Positions 43,498 through 52,376 are shown, counted from the first letter of the stretch. The stretch: DNA of 64,000 nucleotides from DAOTXN01 sp034435435 (GCA_034435435.1 DAOTXN010000135.1:96651-160650); one strand, 5' to 3'. Notes: generated by a model not told the origin, from the sequence alone. Translations and numbers: made by a program.

Positions 43498-44194
43498 GAT
43501 TCGAATCCCCGGTCGCAAGCTTGTAGCCCACGCCGCGCACCGTCAGCAGATAGCGGGGATTGGCCGGGTCCGGCTCGATTTTGGCCCGCAGGCGCTGGAT
43601 ATGCACGTCCACCGTGCGCGACTCGCCGAAATAGTCATAACCCCACACCCGCTCCAGCAGCATCTCGCGTCCGAAAACCCGTCCCGGCTGGCGAGCCAGC
43701 GTGACCAGCAGGTCGAACTCTTTGACCGGAAGATGGACCGGCCGGCCTGCGACGCTCACGCTGCGCCCCTCCAAGTCAATTTCCAGGTCGCTCACGCGCA
43801 AGAGTTGGCCCGGCGACCGTTCCCCGCTCTGTTGCGCCAGCCGCAACACGGCCCGCACCCGCGCCAGCAGCTCGCGGACGTTGAACGGTTTGGTGATGTA
43901 ATCGTCGGCCCCCAGCTCCAACCCGATGATTTTGTCTATCTCTTCCACCTTGGCCGTGAGCATGATGATAGGGATGTAATTCCGCCGCGCCCGCACGGCC
44001 CGGCACACCGCCAACCCGCCGACGTGGGGCAACATCAAGTCGAGCAGGAGCAGGTCCGGCGGATGGGCGCTGATGTGAGCCAGCGCGGCCGCCCCGTCGC
44101 TCACGACCTGCACGGCATATCCTTCCTGCTCCAGCGCCGTCTGCACAAAGGCAGCGATGGCGGCCTGATCTTCGACCACGAGAATGCAGTTCAT
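43472..44194 (-). CDS. OmpR/PhoB-family response regulator
   Basis: A 240-residue regulator. The receiver has phospho-acceptor Asp 52 (LLLLDLMLP), the switch Thr (MLTAK) and Lys (TKPF). The winged-helix DNA-binding domain (about 135-230) has VKEFDLLVTLARQPG and RTVDVHIQRLRAKIEPDP. The last residues, HEWHEWHE, are made by a 9-base tandem repeat and are not part of the fold. The promoter lies so close to the ATG that the mRNA is probably leaderless. It is divergent from the M50 gene. Confidence 0.92.
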   Translation of the reverse strand: MNCILVVEDQAAIAAFVQTALEQEGYAVQVVSDGAAALAHISAHPPDLLLLDLMLPHVGGLAVCRAVRARRNYIPIIMLTAKVEEIDKIIGLELGADDYITKPFNVRELLARVRAVLRLAQQSGERSPGQLLRVSDLEIDLEGRSVSVAGRPVHLPVKEFDLLVTLARQPGRVFGREMLLERVWGYDYFGESRTVDVHIQRLRAKIEPDPANPRYLLTVRGVGYKLATGDSNHEWHEWHE

Positions 44195-44202
44195 CGTTGT
44201 TC

Positions 44203-44232
44203 AGTTTAGCACAAATGACCCCAGTGCGTCAA
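44203..44232 (-). promoter_or_regulatory. Leaderless promoter of the response regulator
   Basis: On the minus strand TTGACG (44232-44227), 18 bases, TAAACT (44208-44203). The ATG at 44194 begins nine bases after the -10 and has no ribosome-binding sequence. Confidence 0.55.
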
Positions 44233-44235
44233 CAT

Positions 44236-44265
44236 TTGTATGCTCGGACCGATTTGGAGTACAAT
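44236..44265 (+). promoter_or_regulatory. Leaderless promoter of the M50/cNMP gene
   Basis: TTGTAT (44236-44241), 18 bases, TACAAT (44260-44265). The ATG at 44272 falls at the expected transcription start. The -35 box is 3 bases from the -35 of the divergent response regulator. Confidence 0.55.
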
Positions 44266-44271
44266 AGCTGT

Positions 44272-47200
44272 ATGGACGCATCTCCGGTACCCCTTGACCA
44301 AACCCAGGACACCGCTCCCCGCCCCGGTCTGTGGGCCTGGATCCGCGAGCAGATCAACCTGGGGCTCTACAAACCCCAGCCGGCCCCTGGCGTGCTGGCC
44401 CGCCGCCTGCGCGGACGCGAGGGCGTGTATTACGTGCTGCGCTCGCCCGACGCCGGCCAGTATCTCAAGCTATCCGACCAGGATTATTTCGTCTGGTCGC
44501 AGATGAATGGTCAGCGCACGGTCAAAGACCTGGTGGTGGCTTTTTTTCTGACCTACGGAGCGTTCGCCTTTAATCGGGTCAGCCAACTGGTGCGTGAGCT
44601 GCGGCGGGGCGGCTTTTTGGCCGACCGCCCGCTGGACGTGTTGGGTCACATCCAGAGTGAGCTACAAAATCGTCGCTTGCTCGGTCGGGGCGAGCGGCTG
44701 ACGGCCTTGTTGGTGCACCACGAAATCCTTTTCCCCGGCATTGATCGCCTGCTGGACCGTGTGTATGGTTACGCCTTTTGGCTCCTGGCCTGGCCAGTCC
44801 AGGCGTTGTTGTGGCAAATCATCCTTATCGGCCTGGCTGTGTTTGTGAACACCCTGGTCAAAGGCGACCTCCCGCTGCTCACTGTCGGTAACTCCTATTG
44901 GCTGGGCCTGGTTGCTCTTCTGATCATCAACGCCCTCATCATCGTCGTCCACGAGCTGGCCCACGGACTGGCCGTCAAACATTACGGGCGACAGGTGCGA
45001 CGGGGCGGCTTTATGATCTATTATGGCTATCCGGCCTTTTTCGTAGACACGATGGACATGTGGCTGGAGGGCCGCCGGGCGCGCATGGTCGTCACCTGGG
45101 CCGGACCGCACTCTGGGCTGGTGATTGGCGGTTTGTGCGCCCTACTGACCCAGGCTCTGCCCGAATCGGCTCTCACGCCCTGGTTGTTCAAGACGGCGTT
45201 TGTGGCCTACCTGAGCGTCTTTCTCAACCTGAATCCCTTGCTGGAATTGGACGGTTATTTTCTGCTCATTGACTTGCTCGACATCCCCATGCTGCGACAG
45301 CGCTCGCTCAATTTTGTGCGCCGCCAATTATGGGAGGAGTCGCGCGACTTGTGGCGCAAATGGCGGCAGGGCCAACGGGCCTGGGCGGCCGGCTTTACGC
45401 AAGAAGAGCGCCTGTTAGCTACGTTTGGCGTGCTGGCCATCGGTTACACGCTCTATAGTACGTGGCTGGCCTTTTACTTCTGGCAGACTCATATCCTCGT
45501 CGCGCTGCGCGAATTGTGGAGCCGCCCCGACCTGTTTAGCAAGCTGCTATTTTTACTGCTCACAGGCGTCGTTGCACTCCCCTTGGGCGCGGCGCTGGCG
45601 GTCAGCCTGTTGGCGTGGGCGCGGCGGACCTGGGCCTGGCTGGAACGACGGGGCTTTTTCGAGCGCGAGCGCAACATCAATCTGACACTGCTGGCGGCGC
45701 TGGCGCTGCTTACCCTCGGCCCCACGCTCATCTACGACCCGTGGTGGAGCCGCTACCTGGCCTTGATGCCGCCCTTGCTGCTCACGCTAGGGCTGATGGC
45801 GACGCTGCACACCGCTCGTCTCTACAAAGGGGCCGAATTTCAGCGCGTTTTTTGGGCTTGGGCCGCGACCCTCTCTCTGTTGTGGACTGCGGCCAGTCTG
45901 CGGGCGCTCGTCTGGGTGGGTGTGACCGGAGAAACGACCATCGCGTGGGTCTACCACTTGGAACGTCTGGCGAGCCTGCCGCTGGCCCTGTCCGGTGTGC
46001 TGGGACTGCTGCGCGTCGATTTGCGGCGCGGGGCGACCTGGGAGCGCGGTCTGATGGCCGGCTGCATGGTCCTTGGCGTGCTGGCAACGCTGCCGGTCGC
46101 CCGCTGGACCGCCGACGCGTCGCTGCTTGGGGCCGTGTTGAGCGTCAGCGCGCCTTTTCTCACCTTCGCCTTTGTTGCGGCGGCGTGGCCCAATCTGATC
46201 GCCTTTGGGCGCACCCGTTTCGTTGCGGCCTGGCTGGCTTTGCTCGCCGCTGCTGTGCTGACCGCTATCACGGGGCTGCTGCGCGCTGCGCCAGACGCTC
46301 CCCCGCCATCTTCCGATCTGGACCGCTGGCTGGGTTTGGTGAACGCCGGTGTGTGGACGCTGGGAGCCGCGCTCTACGCTCTGGCCGGCCAACGCCTGCG
46401 CTTTGAGCGAGCAGCGTGGGCGGCGGCCCCGACCCTCAGCGACGAAGAGCGCCTGCGCCAGGCCTTTGCCCGCTTTTTCACCAGCCTCTTTGAGAGTTTT
46501 CAGCAGGCGTTTGGCGCTCGCCGCGCCCGCCAGATAGACGACGAGCTGGACATCATCGCTGCCACAGCCGACTGGGACATTGAAATCGACGGCGGCCAGG
46601 TGAACGACGAGTTGGACCTGCGTCAGATGACGGTTTGGGAGCAAGCCGACCGCTACCGCGAGGTGCTGGAGCGCACGATGGACCTGATCGACGATTGGGC
46701 CGGCAGCCGGTTTGTGGCCCGCGCCGCCCAGGCCGCTTATGACAGCCTGCCCTGGCCCGAGCGGGAAGCCCTGGGCCAATACGTATTGGCCGGCACGGCC
46801 TGGGGCGCAGCCAGCGCGACCCAATTCGCCGCCCACCGCGACGGGCGCTGGCGGCTGGTGCGCGCGGCGCCCCTCTTTGCCCGCTGCTCCGAGCGCGCCC
46901 TCGACCTCATCGTCGCCGCGCTGGAGAGTCACACGGTCGTGCCGGGGACTGTATTGGCCCGCCAGGGCATGCCGGTGGACCGCTTTGTGTTGGTCCAATC
47001 GGGCGAAATCGAAGTATGGCGGCGCGACCCAGACACGGACGTTTCACACTTGGCCGGCGAGCTGCGGCGGGGCGGCAGTTTTGGCGACGACGCCTTTTTC
47101 GGCGTGGGGCATTATGACGCCACCTATCGCACCAGCGTGCCCAGCCAGATATTGGTGCTCAGCCGCGCTGCCTGCGACCGGCTGGTGCGGGCTGGAGTGG

Positions 47201-47649
47201 CCCTGGCCACCCGTGTGGGCGCATCGTTGGAGATTGTACGCCTGCTCAGCGGCATGCCCTTGTTCAGTCACCTCAGCCCCCAGCAGTTGAGCGCCCTCGC
47301 CAGTCAGATGGGCCGACGCAGCGCCTGGGGCAGCCAGATTGTGGCGCACGCCGGCGCCGAACGGCACAGTCTGTTCATTGTGCTGCAGGGCGAGGTCGAG
47401 GCGTTGGCCAGCGACGAAAAAGGTGAAAAGTTCGTGGCCCACGTCTACACGCCGGGCGAGCACTTTGGCGAGTATGCCCTGTTCGCCGATACACCCTACC
47501 AGTTCACCTATCGCACCTGCGGCCCGGCCACGCTGCTCACTCTGGACGAAGCGGCGTTTGACGCCCTGGTGGCTCAGAGCGGTCAGATGGCCGCCTTTGT
47601 GGAACAAATCGGCAGCGGCCGCCTGTTGACCGTGCAACATCGCAAGTGA
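44272..47649 (+). CDS. PqqD-like / M50 site-2-type protease / double cNMP-domain membrane protein
   Basis: A 1125-residue protein. Residues 30-110 resemble a PqqD/winged-helix peptide-binding domain (YYVLRSPDAGQYLKLSDQDYFVWSQM). The M50 core has VHELAHG (His 227, Glu 228, His 231) and NPLLELDGY (Asn 321, Asp 327), the metal-binding pair of site-2-type proteases. A long polytopic part follows to about 730. The C-terminal cytoplasmic region has two cyclic-nucleotide-binding-like domains (about 868-985 and 990-1110). In both, the Arg that holds the cyclic phosphate is missing (TPYQFTYRT in the second), so the ligand may differ. Likely a regulated intramembrane protease or peptide-processing transporter. 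A zinc-finger gene follows after 10 bases, then tig-clpP-clpX. Confidence 0.83.
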   Translation: MDASPVPLDQTQDTAPRPGLWAWIREQINLGLYKPQPAPGVLARRLRGREGVYYVLRSPDAGQYLKLSDQDYFVWSQMNGQRTVKDLVVAFFLTYGAFAFNRVSQLVRELRRGGFLADRPLDVLGHIQSELQNRRLLGRGERLTALLVHHEILFPGIDRLLDRVYGYAFWLLAWPVQALLWQIILIGLAVFVNTLVKGDLPLLTVGNSYWLGLVALLIINALIIVVHELAHGLAVKHYGRQVRRGGFMIYYGYPAFFVDTMDMWLEGRRARMVVTWAGPHSGLVIGGLCALLTQALPESALTPWLFKTAFVAYLSVFLNLNPLLELDGYFLLIDLLDIPMLRQRSLNFVRRQLWEESRDLWRKWRQGQRAWAAGFTQEERLLATFGVLAIGYTLYSTWLAFYFWQTHILVALRELWSRPDLFSKLLFLLLTGVVALPLGAALAVSLLAWARRTWAWLERRGFFERERNINLTLLAALALLTLGPTLIYDPWWSRYLALMPPLLLTLGLMATLHTARLYKGAEFQRVFWAWAATLSLLWTAASLRALVWVGVTGETTIAWVYHLERLASLPLALSGVLGLLRVDLRRGATWERGLMAGCMVLGVLATLPVARWTADASLLGAVLSVSAPFLTFAFVAAAWPNLIAFGRTRFVAAWLALLAAAVLTAITGLLRAAPDAPPPSSDLDRWLGLVNAGVWTLGAALYALAGQRLRFERAAWAAAPTLSDEERLRQAFARFFTSLFESFQQAFGARRARQIDDELDIIAATADWDIEIDGGQVNDELDLRQMTVWEQADRYREVLERTMDLIDDWAGSRFVARAAQAAYDSLPWPEREALGQYVLAGTAWGAASATQFAAHRDGRWRLVRAAPLFARCSERALDLIVAALESHTVVPGTVLARQGMPVDRFVLVQSGEIEVWRRDPDTDVSHLAGELRRGGSFGDDAFFGVGHYDATYRTSVPSQILVLSRAACDRLVRAGVALATRVGASLEIVRLLSGMPLFSHLSPQQLSALASQMGRRSAWGSQIVAHAGAERHSLFIVLQGEVEALASDEKGEKFVAHVYTPGEHFGEYALFADTPYQFTYRTCGPATLLTLDEAAFDALVAQSGQMAAFVEQIGSGRLLTVQHRK

Positions 47650-47659
47650 AGGAGAAGCT

Positions 47660-47878
47660 ATGAACTGCTGGCATTGTGACCGGCCGGCCCACGGCGCGTG
47701 TAAATTTTGCGGGCGAGCCGTATGCCGCGAGCACGCCCAAAACCTGCCCCACGTGATAGACATCTTTACCACCAAAGAAGGGCGTTATCGCGCCCTGGTG
47801 GTAGGCGACGCATTATACTGCGGCGTGTGCGACCCGCAAGAGGATCCTGTTCCGATGGATATTCTGGACGAGGCATAA
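47660..47878 (+). CDS. Small zinc-finger protein (B-box-like)
   Basis: A 72-residue protein with CWHC, CKFC-x3-VCREH and CGVC, enough ligands for two zinc sites, in the style of B-box or AN1-like fingers. AAGGAG lies upstream and the gap to the M50 gene is 10 bases, so it is co-expressed with it. It could be an adaptor that binds the protease or its substrate. No enzymatic motif is seen. Confidence 0.7.
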   Translation: MNCWHCDRPAHGACKFCGRAVCREHAQNLPHVIDIFTTKEGRYRALVVGDALYCGVCDPQEDPVPMDILDEA

Positions 47879-47903
47879 CCTGGCACGGCGGGGCGAATTG
47901 TGT

Positions 47904-47937
47904 TATAATCTCGCCACTTGCCGCCAGTGCTTGCGGC
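47904..47937 (+). promoter_or_regulatory. Promoter -10 and leader hairpin of trigger factor
   Basis: A perfect TATAAT lies at 47904-47909; the -35 (TGGCAC at 47881) is weak. In the leader GCCGC (47920-47924) can pair with GCGGC (47933-47937). Confidence 0.45.
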
Positions 47938-47972
47938 GTGTTGACACCATCATAAAAGCAGGGGGAGCAACC

Positions 47973-49322
47973 TTGAAGATCACAACCGAAGACCTGGGAA
48001 ATCGCCAGATATTACTCAGCATTGAAGTCGATCAAGAGCACGTGGAAAATGCCTTGCGGGGCGCAGCCCGGCGCATCGCAAGGCAATACAACATTCCAGG
48101 CTTCCGCCGGGGGCGCGCGCCCTACCACGTTATCTTGCAGCGTGTAGGGCGTGAGGCGCTGTTGCAGGAATCGCTCGAAGACCTGGGGCAAGAAGCCATC
48201 AAGGAAGCTTTGGAACGAGAAGAGTTGGAGCCTTATGCGGCGGGTGAGCTACATGATGTGCAGATGGACCCACTGACCTTCAAAATTCGCGTACCTCTGC
48301 GCCCCAAAGTTGACTTGGGCGACTATCGGGCGTTGCGCATCGAGCCGCCAACGGTCACAGTTCAGGAGGAACAGGTCCAGGCCGAACTAGAACGATTGCG
48401 CCAGGAAAATGCCATCCTGGAGCCAATCGATGGTCGTCCAGCTCAGATGGGCGATGCAGTGTTGCTAGAGTTGGAGGTTGAACTGGATGGTGATTCCATC
48501 CTGAAGCGTGATGACTATCGATTGGTGCTCGACCCGGACTCTGAGTCGTTGGAGGCTGGCTTTTGCGATCACATAGTGGGCTTGGAGATCGGCGCGGAAA
48601 AACAATTCGCCCTGGCGTTATCGGACAACTGGGGCGCAGATCGAACCGGCAAACTGGCGACCTTTTCGGTGAAATTAAACGATGTCAAGAATCGTGTTCT
48701 GCCCGACCTGGATGACGATCTGGCCCGTACCGTCGGCGACTTTGACACACTAGAGGATCTGCGCCAAAACATCCGGCAACAACTCGTGGAACACCAGCAA
48801 CGGGATGCCGATAGCGAATATGCCGAACGAGTGATCGAGGCGTTGGTGTCCTCAGCGACCATCGAATATCCACCGGAACTGATCGAAGATCAGATGGATG
48901 ACATGGTCGAGGATTTGGAAAAGCGCTTGGAAACCCAAGGCGCAGACCTGGAGAATTTGTTCAAGTTGAGCGGCCGGACCAAAGAGGATTACCGTGAATC
49001 CCTCCGCCCTCAGGCAGAGACCATCATCCGGCGCGGACTGGCGTTGGGCAAGCTGGCGCAACTGGAGGGATTAACTGTGCAGGAGGTCGAGGTTGACCAA
49101 CACATCACGCTCTTGAGCGCCGGTTGGGGTGAGCGGACCGCTGAAGTGCGCGAGGCTCTATCCGATCCGGACAGCCTGCGCTCCATCGCCAGCCGTCTGC
49201 TCACCGACAAGGCCGTCCAGCGTCTGATCGGCATTGCCAAAGGTGAAGCGCCAGAGTTGGAAGAGGACCCCCACGGGGGACCAATGACGGAGGACAAAGA
49301 ATTGACGCCGGAGGACGAATAG
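47973..49322 (+). CDS. tig: Trigger factor
   Basis: A 449-residue ribosome-associated chaperone. The N-terminal ribosome-binding loop is intact (IPGFRRGRAPYHVI). A central PPIase-like region is divergent, and the C-terminal chaperone arms (about 280-430) are helical. It has an acidic tail after residue 430. The start is TTG with GGGGAG upstream, giving MKITTEDLG; longer frames do not match the family. Adjacent clpP and clpX on the same strand form the common tig-clpP-clpX order. Confidence 0.92.
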   Translation: MKITTEDLGNRQILLSIEVDQEHVENALRGAARRIARQYNIPGFRRGRAPYHVILQRVGREALLQESLEDLGQEAIKEALEREELEPYAAGELHDVQMDPLTFKIRVPLRPKVDLGDYRALRIEPPTVTVQEEQVQAELERLRQENAILEPIDGRPAQMGDAVLLELEVELDGDSILKRDDYRLVLDPDSESLEAGFCDHIVGLEIGAEKQFALALSDNWGADRTGKLATFSVKLNDVKNRVLPDLDDDLARTVGDFDTLEDLRQNIRQQLVEHQQRDADSEYAERVIEALVSSATIEYPPELIEDQMDDMVEDLEKRLETQGADLENLFKLSGRTKEDYRESLRPQAETIIRRGLALGKLAQLEGLTVQEVEVDQHITLLSAGWGERTAEVREALSDPDSLRSIASRLLTDKAVQRLIGIAKGEAPELEEDPHGGPMTEDKELTPEDE

Positions 49323-49367
49323 ACCTCCGTGACGCCATCCGTCTTTCGTCAAAAAAGGAGCATTTCT

Positions 49368-49985
49368 ATGAACAAATTCAATCCCCAAGCTTTAATCCCA
49401 ATGGTCATCGAATCTACCGGTCGGGGTGAGCGCGCCTATGACATTTATTCACTGCTGCTCAAGGAGCGCATCATCTTTTTAGGTACGCCGATTAACGACC
49501 AGGTAGCCAACCTGATCGTGGCTCAGTTGCTCTTTTTGAGCCGCGAAGACCCCGAACGGGAAATTCAAATGTACATCAACTCGCCCGGCGGGCAAGTCTA
49601 CGCCGGCCTGGCCATCTATGATACGATGCAAATGATCCCGGCCCCTATACACACCTATGCGGTGGGTTTTACGGCCAGCTTTGGCACCGTGCTGTTGACT
49701 GCCGGGGCGATGGGCAACCGCTACGCGCTGCCCCACGCGACGATCCATATGCACCAGCCGATGGGCGGCGCATCGGGCCAGGCCACCGACATCGAAATCC
49801 ACGCCAAAGAGATTCTGCGTCTGCGCGACCGGCTCAATGATATCCTGGTCAAGCACACCGGCCAAAAAAGAGAGATTATCGAACGCGACACCGAGCGTGA
49901 TTTTTTCCTGGACGCCTATCAGGCCGCCGAGTATGGCCTGGTGGACCACGTGTTGGAGATTGAAAAAGAGACGAAGGACGAATGA
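49368..49985 (+). CDS. clpP: ATP-dependent Clp protease proteolytic subunit
   Basis: A 205-residue ClpP. The catalytic triad is Ser 104 (FTASFGTVLL), His 129 (IHMHQP) and Asp 178 (TERDFF). The N-terminal LLLKERIIFLG and YINSPGG strands are canonical. AGGAG lies eight bases before ATG 49368; a longer frame from 49329 has no ribosome site. It degrades unfolded proteins delivered by ClpX, encoded next. Confidence 0.95.
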   Translation: MNKFNPQALIPMVIESTGRGERAYDIYSLLLKERIIFLGTPINDQVANLIVAQLLFLSREDPEREIQMYINSPGGQVYAGLAIYDTMQMIPAPIHTYAVGFTASFGTVLLTAGAMGNRYALPHATIHMHQPMGGASGQATDIEIHAKEILRLRDRLNDILVKHTGQKREIIERDTERDFFLDAYQAAEYGLVDHVLEIEKETKDE

Positions 49986-50012
49986 CGAGCGACGGACGTT
50001 TTGTCATTCGTC
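49977..50012. repeat. Hairpin between clpP and clpX
   Basis: GACGAATGAC (49977-49986) and GTCATTCGTC (50003-50012) are perfect inverted arms. The left arm covers the clpP stop codon. It could stabilise the clpP message end or reduce read-through into clpX. Confidence 0.6.
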
Positions 50013-50030
50013 GTGGCGGAGTAGAATAGA

Positions 50031-51308
50031 ATGTTCGCCAGTCAAGGAGCGCCGGCTTTTTGCTCCTTTTGCAAGCGATCGCGAGATAACCTGGGCCGGT
50101 TCATTGCTGGACCGGACCAGGTTTATATTTGCGAAGAATGTGTGGCCCTGTGTGTAGACATTCTGGCTCAAGAGCCAGCCCCCGACACACCGCCGCTCGT
50201 GCCGGTAGAGCGCAGCCTATCGCCCAAAGAGATTTACGAGCGCCTGGGCGAGTGGGTCATTGGCCAGGACCGGGCGCGGCGGGTGCTGTCGGTGGCCGTG
50301 TACAACCATTACAAACGCATTGGGCCAGGGCAACAGGCCGGCGACGTGGAGCTGGAAAAGAGCAACGTGTTGCTCATCGGTCCTACCGGTTGCGGCAAGA
50401 CGCTCCTGGCCCAGACGTTGGCCCGCATCCTCGACGTGCCCTTTTGCATCGCCGACGCCACCGCGTTGACCGAGGCCGGATACGTCGGCGAGGACGTGGA
50501 GACGATTTTGCTGCGGCTGATCCAGGCCGCCGACTATAACATTGAGCGGGCCAGCCAAGGCATCGTCTACATTGACGAGATCGACAAGATCGCCCGCAAG
50601 AGCGGCGCCAACCCTTCGATCACCCGCGACGTTTCCGGCGAGGGGGTGCAGCACGCCTTGCTCAAAATCCTCGAAGGTACCGTCGCCAACGTGCCTCCGC
50701 AAGGCGGGCGCAAACATCCCCAGCAGGAATTTATCCAGATCGACACCCGCAACGTCCTCTTTGTCTGCGGCGGTCTGTTTCCCGGCCTGGCCGACGTTGT
50801 CGCCCAACGCCTCGGGCAGCGCGGACGCATCGGCTTCCCCGGTTCTTGCGCGGGCGAGAAAGAAGAGCTCACCGAAGCTGAGCTGCTGCGCCAGGTCACC
50901 TACGACGACCTGACGCGCTATGGCCTGATCCCCGAATTTGTGGGCCGGCTTCCTGTGACCGTCAGCGTAGATCCGCTGGGCCGCAAGGAGCTGATCCAAA
51001 TCCTCACCCAGCCGCGCAACGCCATTGTCAAACAGTTTCAACGCCTGTTTGCGATGGATGGGGTCGAGCTGGTCTTTACCGACCGGGCGCTGGAAGTGAC
51101 GGCGGATCTGGCGCTCAAGCGCGAGACGGGCGCGCGCGGCCTGCGCACGATGATCGAAGAGGCGCTGCTCGACGTGATGTACGAGATCCCCTCCCGGCGC
51201 ATTGTGCGGCGCTGCGTGGTCAACGCGGACGTGGTGCGCGGCTTGGTCGGGCCGGAGTTGTACGACCGCCACGGCGAGCGACTGGCTCGCTTGGATAAAG
51301 CGGCATAA
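50031..51308 (+). CDS. clpX: ATP-dependent Clp protease ATP-binding subunit ClpX
   Basis: A 425-residue AAA+ unfoldase. The N-terminal zinc domain (Cys 11, 14, 34, 37) is intact. Walker A is GPTGCGKT, Walker B IVYIDEIDKI, and the pore region GYVGEDVE is present. The ClpP-docking IGF loop is present as RIGFPGS. The sensor-2 region ETGARGLR lies near the end. The start has GGAG ten bases upstream. Confidence 0.95.
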   Translation: MFASQGAPAFCSFCKRSRDNLGRFIAGPDQVYICEECVALCVDILAQEPAPDTPPLVPVERSLSPKEIYERLGEWVIGQDRARRVLSVAVYNHYKRIGPGQQAGDVELEKSNVLLIGPTGCGKTLLAQTLARILDVPFCIADATALTEAGYVGEDVETILLRLIQAADYNIERASQGIVYIDEIDKIARKSGANPSITRDVSGEGVQHALLKILEGTVANVPPQGGRKHPQQEFIQIDTRNVLFVCGGLFPGLADVVAQRLGQRGRIGFPGSCAGEKEELTEAELLRQVTYDDLTRYGLIPEFVGRLPVTVSVDPLGRKELIQILTQPRNAIVKQFQRLFAMDGVELVFTDRALEVTADLALKRETGARGLRTMIEEALLDVMYEIPSRRIVRRCVVNADVVRGLVGPELYDRHGERLARLDKAA

Positions 51309-51323
51309 GCCCCTGCAATAGTA

Positions 51324-51461
51324 ACTGCTCACGCCAACGGCTTTTTTTACCACCAAGACCGGCCGGAAAACAAGACAATGATATACATTCCAAAGCCTTT
51401 ATGTCTTTCAGAACCTTGGTGTCCTGGTGTCTTGGTGGTAAAACATGTTTTGCTGAGCAGT
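51324..51461. repeat. MITE-like palindromic element
   Basis: Nested inverted repeats: ACTGCTCA (51324-51331) with TGAGCAGT (51454-51461), and a perfect 15-base pair TTTTACCACCAAGAC (51345-51359) with GTCTTGGTGGTAAAA (51429-51443). CCTGCAATA occurs on both flanks in direct orientation, like a target duplication. No open frame is inside. This explains the 210-base gap between clpX and the tRNA. Confidence 0.65.
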
Positions 51462-51471
51462 CACCTGCAAT

Positions 51472-51507
51472 AAAAAAACAGGCCCCGGTGCGAATGACCG
51501 GGGCCTG
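51472..51507 (-). terminator. Intrinsic terminator of tRNA-Arg
   Basis: On the minus strand CAGGCCCCGG (51507-51498) pairs with CCGGGGCCTG (51488-51479), followed by seven T residues. It lies 12 bases past the tRNA 3' end. Confidence 0.9.
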
Positions 51508-51519
51508 CTGTGTAATGAG

Positions 51520-51592
51520 CACCCCTGGCGCGACTCGAACGCGCAACCTACAGATTAGAAGTCTGGCGCTCTGTCCTTTGAGCTACAGGGGC
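51520..51592 (-). tRNA. tRNA-Arg (anticodon UCU)
   Basis: A 73-base cloverleaf on the minus strand. The acceptor stem is GCCCCTG with CAGGGGT (one G-U end pair), discriminator G. The D-arm is GCTC/GAGC, the anticodon loop CTTCTAA with anticodon TCT, and the T-arm GCGCG-TTCGAGT-CGCGC. CCA is not encoded. It reads AGA and AGG arginine codons. Confidence 0.95.
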
Positions 51593-51637
51593 AGATCGGC
51601 GTTATTCTAGCGCAGGCGAGTGCTCCTGTCAAGCTTT

Positions 51638-52375
51638 TCACACTTCCAGCTCGGCCAGCCGCCGCAAAATCGCTCCCGTATCGCCCTCGGTTTTCAGGTG
51701 CGCCTCGCTCGCCACGCGCCCGTCCTTCAAAAAGACGATGCGGTCGGCGTAACTGGCGGCGCGCGGGTCGTGCGTCACCATCACGATGGTCTGCCTGTGC
51801 TCGTCGCAAGTCCGGCGCAGCAAGCGCAATACCTCCTCGCCAGCCCGCGAGTCCAGATTGCCCGTCGGCTCGTCGGCCAGCACAATGGCGGGCTGCGTGA
51901 CCAGCGCCCGCGCGATGGCGACCCGTTGCTGCTGACCGCCGGAAAGCTGGTCGGGCTTGTGGCCTCGCCGGTCGTCCAAGCCCACCAGCGCCAGCAATTC
52001 GTCTATTCGCGCCTGGTATGCGCGCGCCGATTGACCATCAATCAACAAGGGCAACGCCACGTTCTCCTCGGCGCTCAAGGTCGGCAGCAGATTGAAGAAC
52101 TGGAATACAAAGCCCACCCTGCGCCGGCGGGTCATCGTGACCTGCTTGTCCGACATAGCCGAGAGGCGCTGGCCGTCCAAGATGACGTCGCCAGACGTCG
52201 GTTGGTCCAGTCCGCCCATCAGATGCAGCAGCGTGCTCTTGCCGCTGCCCGACGGTCCCATCACAGCCACGAACTCGCCCGGCTCGACCGCCAGATCCAC
52301 GCCGATGAGCGCGTCTACTGTCGTGGCGCCCATCCGATACTGCTTGCCCAGATTCTCTGTTTTCAAAATAGACAT
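51638..52375 (-). CDS. ABC transporter ATPase (MacB/LolD type)
   Basis: A 245-residue ATPase with Walker A GPSGSGKST, Q-loop FVFQFFNLLPTL, signature LSGGQQQRVAIARAL, Walker B VLADEPTGNLD and H-loop MVTHD. It fits the MacB/LolD/FtsE branch that drives mechanotransmission-type exporters. The start is one base after the permease stop, so it is coupled. The permease and the PadR regulator are upstream on the same strand. Confidence 0.92.
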   Translation of the reverse strand: MSILKTENLGKQYRMGATTVDALIGVDLAVEPGEFVAVMGPSGSGKSTLLHLMGGLDQPTSGDVILDGQRLSAMSDKQVTMTRRRRVGFVFQFFNLLPTLSAEENVALPLLIDGQSARAYQARIDELLALVGLDDRRGHKPDQLSGGQQQRVAIARALVTQPAIVLADEPTGNLDSRAGEEVLRLLRRTCDEHRQTIVMVTHDPRAASYADRIVFLKDGRVASEAHLKTEGDTGAILRRLAELEV

Positions 52376-52376
52376 T

